From positions 1-8,404 of the forward strand of contig JBIQKN010000101.1 in assembly GCA_044506565.1 (NCBI GenBank): a stretch of 8,404 bases of DNA. Direction: 5' to 3'. The notes below the pieces were generated by a model. It had not been told where the DNA came from, made no database searches, and saw nothing but the letters and a program-made list of their open reading frames with translations. The translations under genes and the position numbers were made by a program. Source of the DNA: Croceibacterium_A sp044506565. Its GTDB lineage: Bacteria > Pseudomonadota > Alphaproteobacteria > Sphingomonadales > Sphingomonadaceae. Shown here piece by piece: positions 6,988 to 8,404 of this stretch. How positions within the stretch are numbered: position 1 is the stretch's first letter; each line of letters starts with the position of its first letter.

Positions 6988-7269
6988 CTAGCCGGCGTTC
7001 AGCCGTTCGCGCATTTCCTTGCCCGGCTTGAAGTAGGGCACGCGCTTCGACGGCACGTTGACCGGATCGCCGGTGCGCGGGTTGCGCCCCGTGCGCGCGT
7101 TGCGCAGCCGGGTCGAAAAGGTGCCGAAACCGCGCAGCTCGACGCGGCCGCCTTCGGCCAGCCGCGCGCCGATCTCGTCGAAGAAGATGTCGACGATCTG
7201 CTCGATCTCTTCGGGCCGCAGTTCCGGATTGTCCGATGCCAGGGCCTGCAGGAGTTCGGATCTAATCAT
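6988..7269 (-). CDS. ihfB: Integration host factor beta subunit
   Basis: A 93-residue DNA-bending protein of the HU/IHF family. It aligns end to end with E. coli IhfB: the start MIRSELL corresponds to MTKSELI. The beta-arm carries RVELRGFGTFSTRLRNARTG, then NPRTGDPVNVPSKRVPYFKPGKEMRERL, with the intercalating proline at Pro64 in RNPRTG. IHF alpha/beta heterodimers bend DNA sharply in promoters, in replication and in site-specific recombination. The ATG at 7269-7267 is preferred over the in-frame TTG just before it (7272-7270), because it matches the family N-terminus and follows a purine-rich GGGGAAAGGG. In many proteobacteria ihfB follows rpsA; here the gene upstream on the same strand is a GntR regulator, which is a less usual setting. 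No rpsA is visible in the window. Confidence 0.93.
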   Translation of the reverse strand: MIRSELLQALASDNPELRPEEIEQIVDIFFDEIGARLAEGGRVELRGFGTFSTRLRNARTGRNPRTGDPVNVPSKRVPYFKPGKEMRERLNAG

Positions 7270-7309
7270 CAACGCCCTTTCCCCGCCATTGCCGGCGAGA
7301 TCCTGTCCT

Positions 7310-7370
7310 GTTGCCTTTTCAGGGCAACGGCTGTGACGACCCCGGCGGCCTATCTGACAGAGTGGCCGCC
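7310..7370 (-). other. Two small hairpins between gntR and ihfB
   Basis: GTTGCC (7310-7315) pairs with GGCAAC (7323-7328) around a seven-base loop, and GGCGGCC (7344-7350) pairs with GGCCGCC (7364-7370) around 13 bases. Both lie in the 162-base spacer between the regulator stop and the ihfB start. Neither is followed by a T-tract on the minus strand, so they are weak candidates for a terminator or for ihfB leader structure. No clear ihfB promoter is seen. Confidence 0.25.
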
Positions 7371-7431
7371 CTCGCGCAATCGGCTGAACCGGAAATGTCG
7401 CAATTTGTCGCGGATTGCCGCCCCTGGCGGC

Positions 7432-7770
7432 TCAGGCTTCGTCGAGGACGTCCGCGGGCTCGATGCCGAGCCGCGCCATGCGCTCGCGAATCTGCGGCCA
7501 CTCGTGCTCGAGGAAGCTCGCGCGCTCGGCCGCGCGCAGCTTCTCGGCCGCGCCCTCGCCGACGAACATGCCGACCCCGCGCTGGACGCGGATCAGCCCG
7601 TCGGCCTGGAACTGCTGGTAGGCCTTGGCCACGGTGAGCGGATTGGCGCCCTGCTCGGCGGCGAAGGCGCGCACCGAGGGCAGCATCTCGCCCTCCGCGT
7701 AGCGTCCCTCGATGATCGCCGCGGCGATCTCGTCGCGCAGGCGAAGGTAAACCGGCCGGTTGTCGCTCAT
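7432..7770 (-). CDS. GntR-family transcriptional regulator, YtrA type
   Basis: A 112-residue regulator. It has the N-terminal winged helix of the GntR family (start PVYLRLRDEI, helix-turn-helix LPSVRAFAAEQGANPLTVAK at about 30-49, wing RVQRGVGMFV at 61-70). Only a short helical tail (71-112) follows instead of a large ligand-binding domain. The size and the NPLTVAKAY signature place it in the YtrA subgroup, whose members are usually dimeric repressors of a neighbouring transporter and of themselves. The ATG at 7770-7768 is chosen because YtrA proteins begin just before the PxYxQ/R motif; the frame continues upstream to 7842 without family features. No clear ribosome-binding site precedes it (GGCACTGCATCACTT), and a TATTAT -10-like box lies 15 bases upstream, which implies a very short leader. 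It is divergent from the POT transporter gene, a likely target. The ligand is unknown. Confidence 0.9.
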   Translation of the reverse strand: MSDNRPVYLRLRDEIAAAIIEGRYAEGEMLPSVRAFAAEQGANPLTVAKAYQQFQADGLIRVQRGVGMFVGEGAAEKLRAAERASFLEHEWPQIRERMARLGIEPADVLDEA

Positions 7771-7785
7771 AAGTGATGCAGTGCC

Positions 7786-7814
7786 ATAATACAGCGTGGC
7801 AGGCAAGCCTGTCG
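7786..7814 (-). promoter_or_regulatory. Probable gntR promoter
   Basis: On the minus strand TATTAT (7791-7786) is a good -10 box, one of the few AT-rich hexamers here. A -35 at 17-bp spacing would be CGACAG (7814-7809), which is weak. Transcription would start only about 8 bases before the ATG, consistent with the missing ribosome-binding site. A regulated or activator-independent weak promoter is plausible. Confidence 0.45.
7800..7811. promoter_or_regulatory. Palindrome CAGGCAAGCCTG, candidate operator
   Basis: A perfect 5-2-5 inverted repeat lying between the -10 box and the -35 position of the gntR promoter, where a bound repressor would block transcription. A wider imperfect dyad, CTGTC (7809-7813) with GACAG (7823-7827), overlaps it. 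Autoregulation by the YtrA-type protein is inference. Confidence 0.35.
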
Positions 7815-7853
7815 CGGGGCGGGACAGTGGTTTCCGGCGCAACGAAATCGCGC

Positions 7854-7881
7854 TTCACACGAGTGAAACATCCGCTAGGGT
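7854..7881 (+). promoter_or_regulatory. Probable promoter of the POT transporter with overlapping dyad
   Basis: TTCACA (7854-7859) matches the -35 consensus at five of six positions and is followed after 16 bases by TAGGGT (7876-7881) within GCTAGGGT, a -10 form common in alphaproteobacteria. Start of transcription would be near 7888, giving a leader of about 50 bases. The -35 box is half of an exact inverted repeat, TTCAC-ACGA-GTGAA (7854-7867), placed where a repressor such as the divergent GntR protein could act. Confidence 0.5.
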
Positions 7882-7937
7882 GCGCGCGTTCGCCCTCGCG
7901 GCGGGGATATCGCAGAGGCCTTTGGGAGACGCGCCGC

Positions 7938-8404
7938 ATGAAGGACATCGCTCTGTGGAACGAGGGCGACTGGATCGCGGCCATCGCGTTCGTCGTGCTC
8001 ATCGCGTTCCTGGCCGTCGGCGGCATGATCGCGGCTTCGCGCAAGCCCGAGTTCCTCGGTCACCCCAAGGGCCTCTACATGCTGTTCTTCGCCGAGATGT
8101 GGGAGCGGTTCTCCTACTACGGCATGCGCGCGCTGCTGATCTTCTACCTGACCCAGCACTGGCTGTTCAGCGATGGCTCCTCGACCCTGATCTACGGCGC
8201 CTATACCGCGCTGGTCTACATCACCCCGGTGCTCGGCGGCTATCTCGCCGACCGCTATCTCGGGCAGCGCAAGGCCGTGCTGTTCGGCGGCGTGCTGCTG
8301 GTGCTCGGGCACAGCTTCATGGCGGTCGAGGGCACCGGCGGGCAGGACGACCCGACGATCAACGTGTTCTGGCTGGCGCTGGCGCTGATCATCGTCGGCT
8401 CGGG
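7938..8404 (+). CDS. POT/PTR-family proton-dependent oligopeptide transporter, 3' end beyond the window
   Basis: The first 155 codons of a POT (PTR2) family symporter, which imports di- and tripeptides with protons across the inner membrane. Diagnostic motifs are FFAEMWERFSYYGMRALLI with the ExxER set at Glu53, Glu56 and Arg57, and PVLGGYLADRYLGQRKAV with Asp105-Arg106, the family signature after TM2. The ATG at 7938 follows GGGAG at 7924-7928 with nine bases between. An unusual point is a hydrophobic segment, residues 12-33 (WIAAIAFVVLIAFLAVGGMI), before the canonical first helix that contains ExxER, so the protein seems to have one extra N-terminal helix. Full-length members usually have about 450-550 residues, so most of the gene lies outside. 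Transcribed divergently from the YtrA-type regulator, which may control it. The family call is firm; peptide specificity is not determined. Confidence 0.93.
   Translation, partial: MKDIALWNEGDWIAAIAFVVLIAFLAVGGMIAASRKPEFLGHPKGLYMLFFAEMWERFSYYGMRALLIFYLTQHWLFSDGSSTLIYGAYTALVYITPVLGGYLADRYLGQRKAVLFGGVLLVLGHSFMAVEGTGGQDDPTINVFWLALALIIVGS

Noticed and set aside
7875..8312. A 145-codon minus-strand frame over the POT gene start
   Set aside because: It is antisense to the ExxER and PTR2 signature regions, with His/Glu/Asp-rich low-complexity content.
1..8404. CRISPR array, tRNA, rRNA, insertion sequence or phage attachment site
   Set aside because: No regularly spaced repeats, cloverleaf, transposase frame or terminal inverted repeats were seen. 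The only short repeats are the AAGGGCAC copies at 639-728.

Overview
The window is uniformly GC-rich DNA from a draft assembly of a Gram-negative bacterium. A large TonB-dependent receptor with a classic plug, an IHF beta subunit, a YtrA-type GntR regulator, a POT peptide transporter and a CmcJ/NvfI-type oxidoreductase together suggest an alphaproteobacterium, most likely Sphingomonadales. That placement is inference from gene style; no rRNA or other marker is present. Both ends cut through genes, and a run of exactly 100 Ns (2739-2838) is a scaffold join of unknown true length.

Left part (1-4297), all on the minus strand, read right to left: an MFS transporter (start 3959, C-terminus lost in the gap); an FAD-dependent aromatic-ring-type monooxygenase (N-terminus lost in the gap, stop at 1713); an alpha/beta hydrolase with a Tat-like signal, whose ATG overlaps the monooxygenase stop by 4 bases (ATGA); then a 208-base spacer with a repeat/hairpin cluster; then a CmcJ/NvfI-family oxidoreductase running off the left edge.

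Middle (4298-6892), plus strand: an 864-residue TonB-dependent receptor transcribed divergently from the MFS gene across a 338-base intergenic region. It is closed by a strong intrinsic terminator (6910-6941). Receptor, inner-membrane transporter, monooxygenase, hydrolase and CmcJ-like oxidoreductase together look like an uptake-and-oxidation module for an unidentified organic compound, probably aromatic or terpenoid. The substrate cannot be read from the sequence.

Right part (6988-8404): ihfB on the minus strand, then a small GntR/YtrA regulator on the minus strand. Divergent from the regulator is the start of a POT/PTR proton-dependent oligopeptide transporter that runs off the right edge. 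The short regulator-transporter intergenic region holds plausible promoters in both directions and two small dyads that could be operators.
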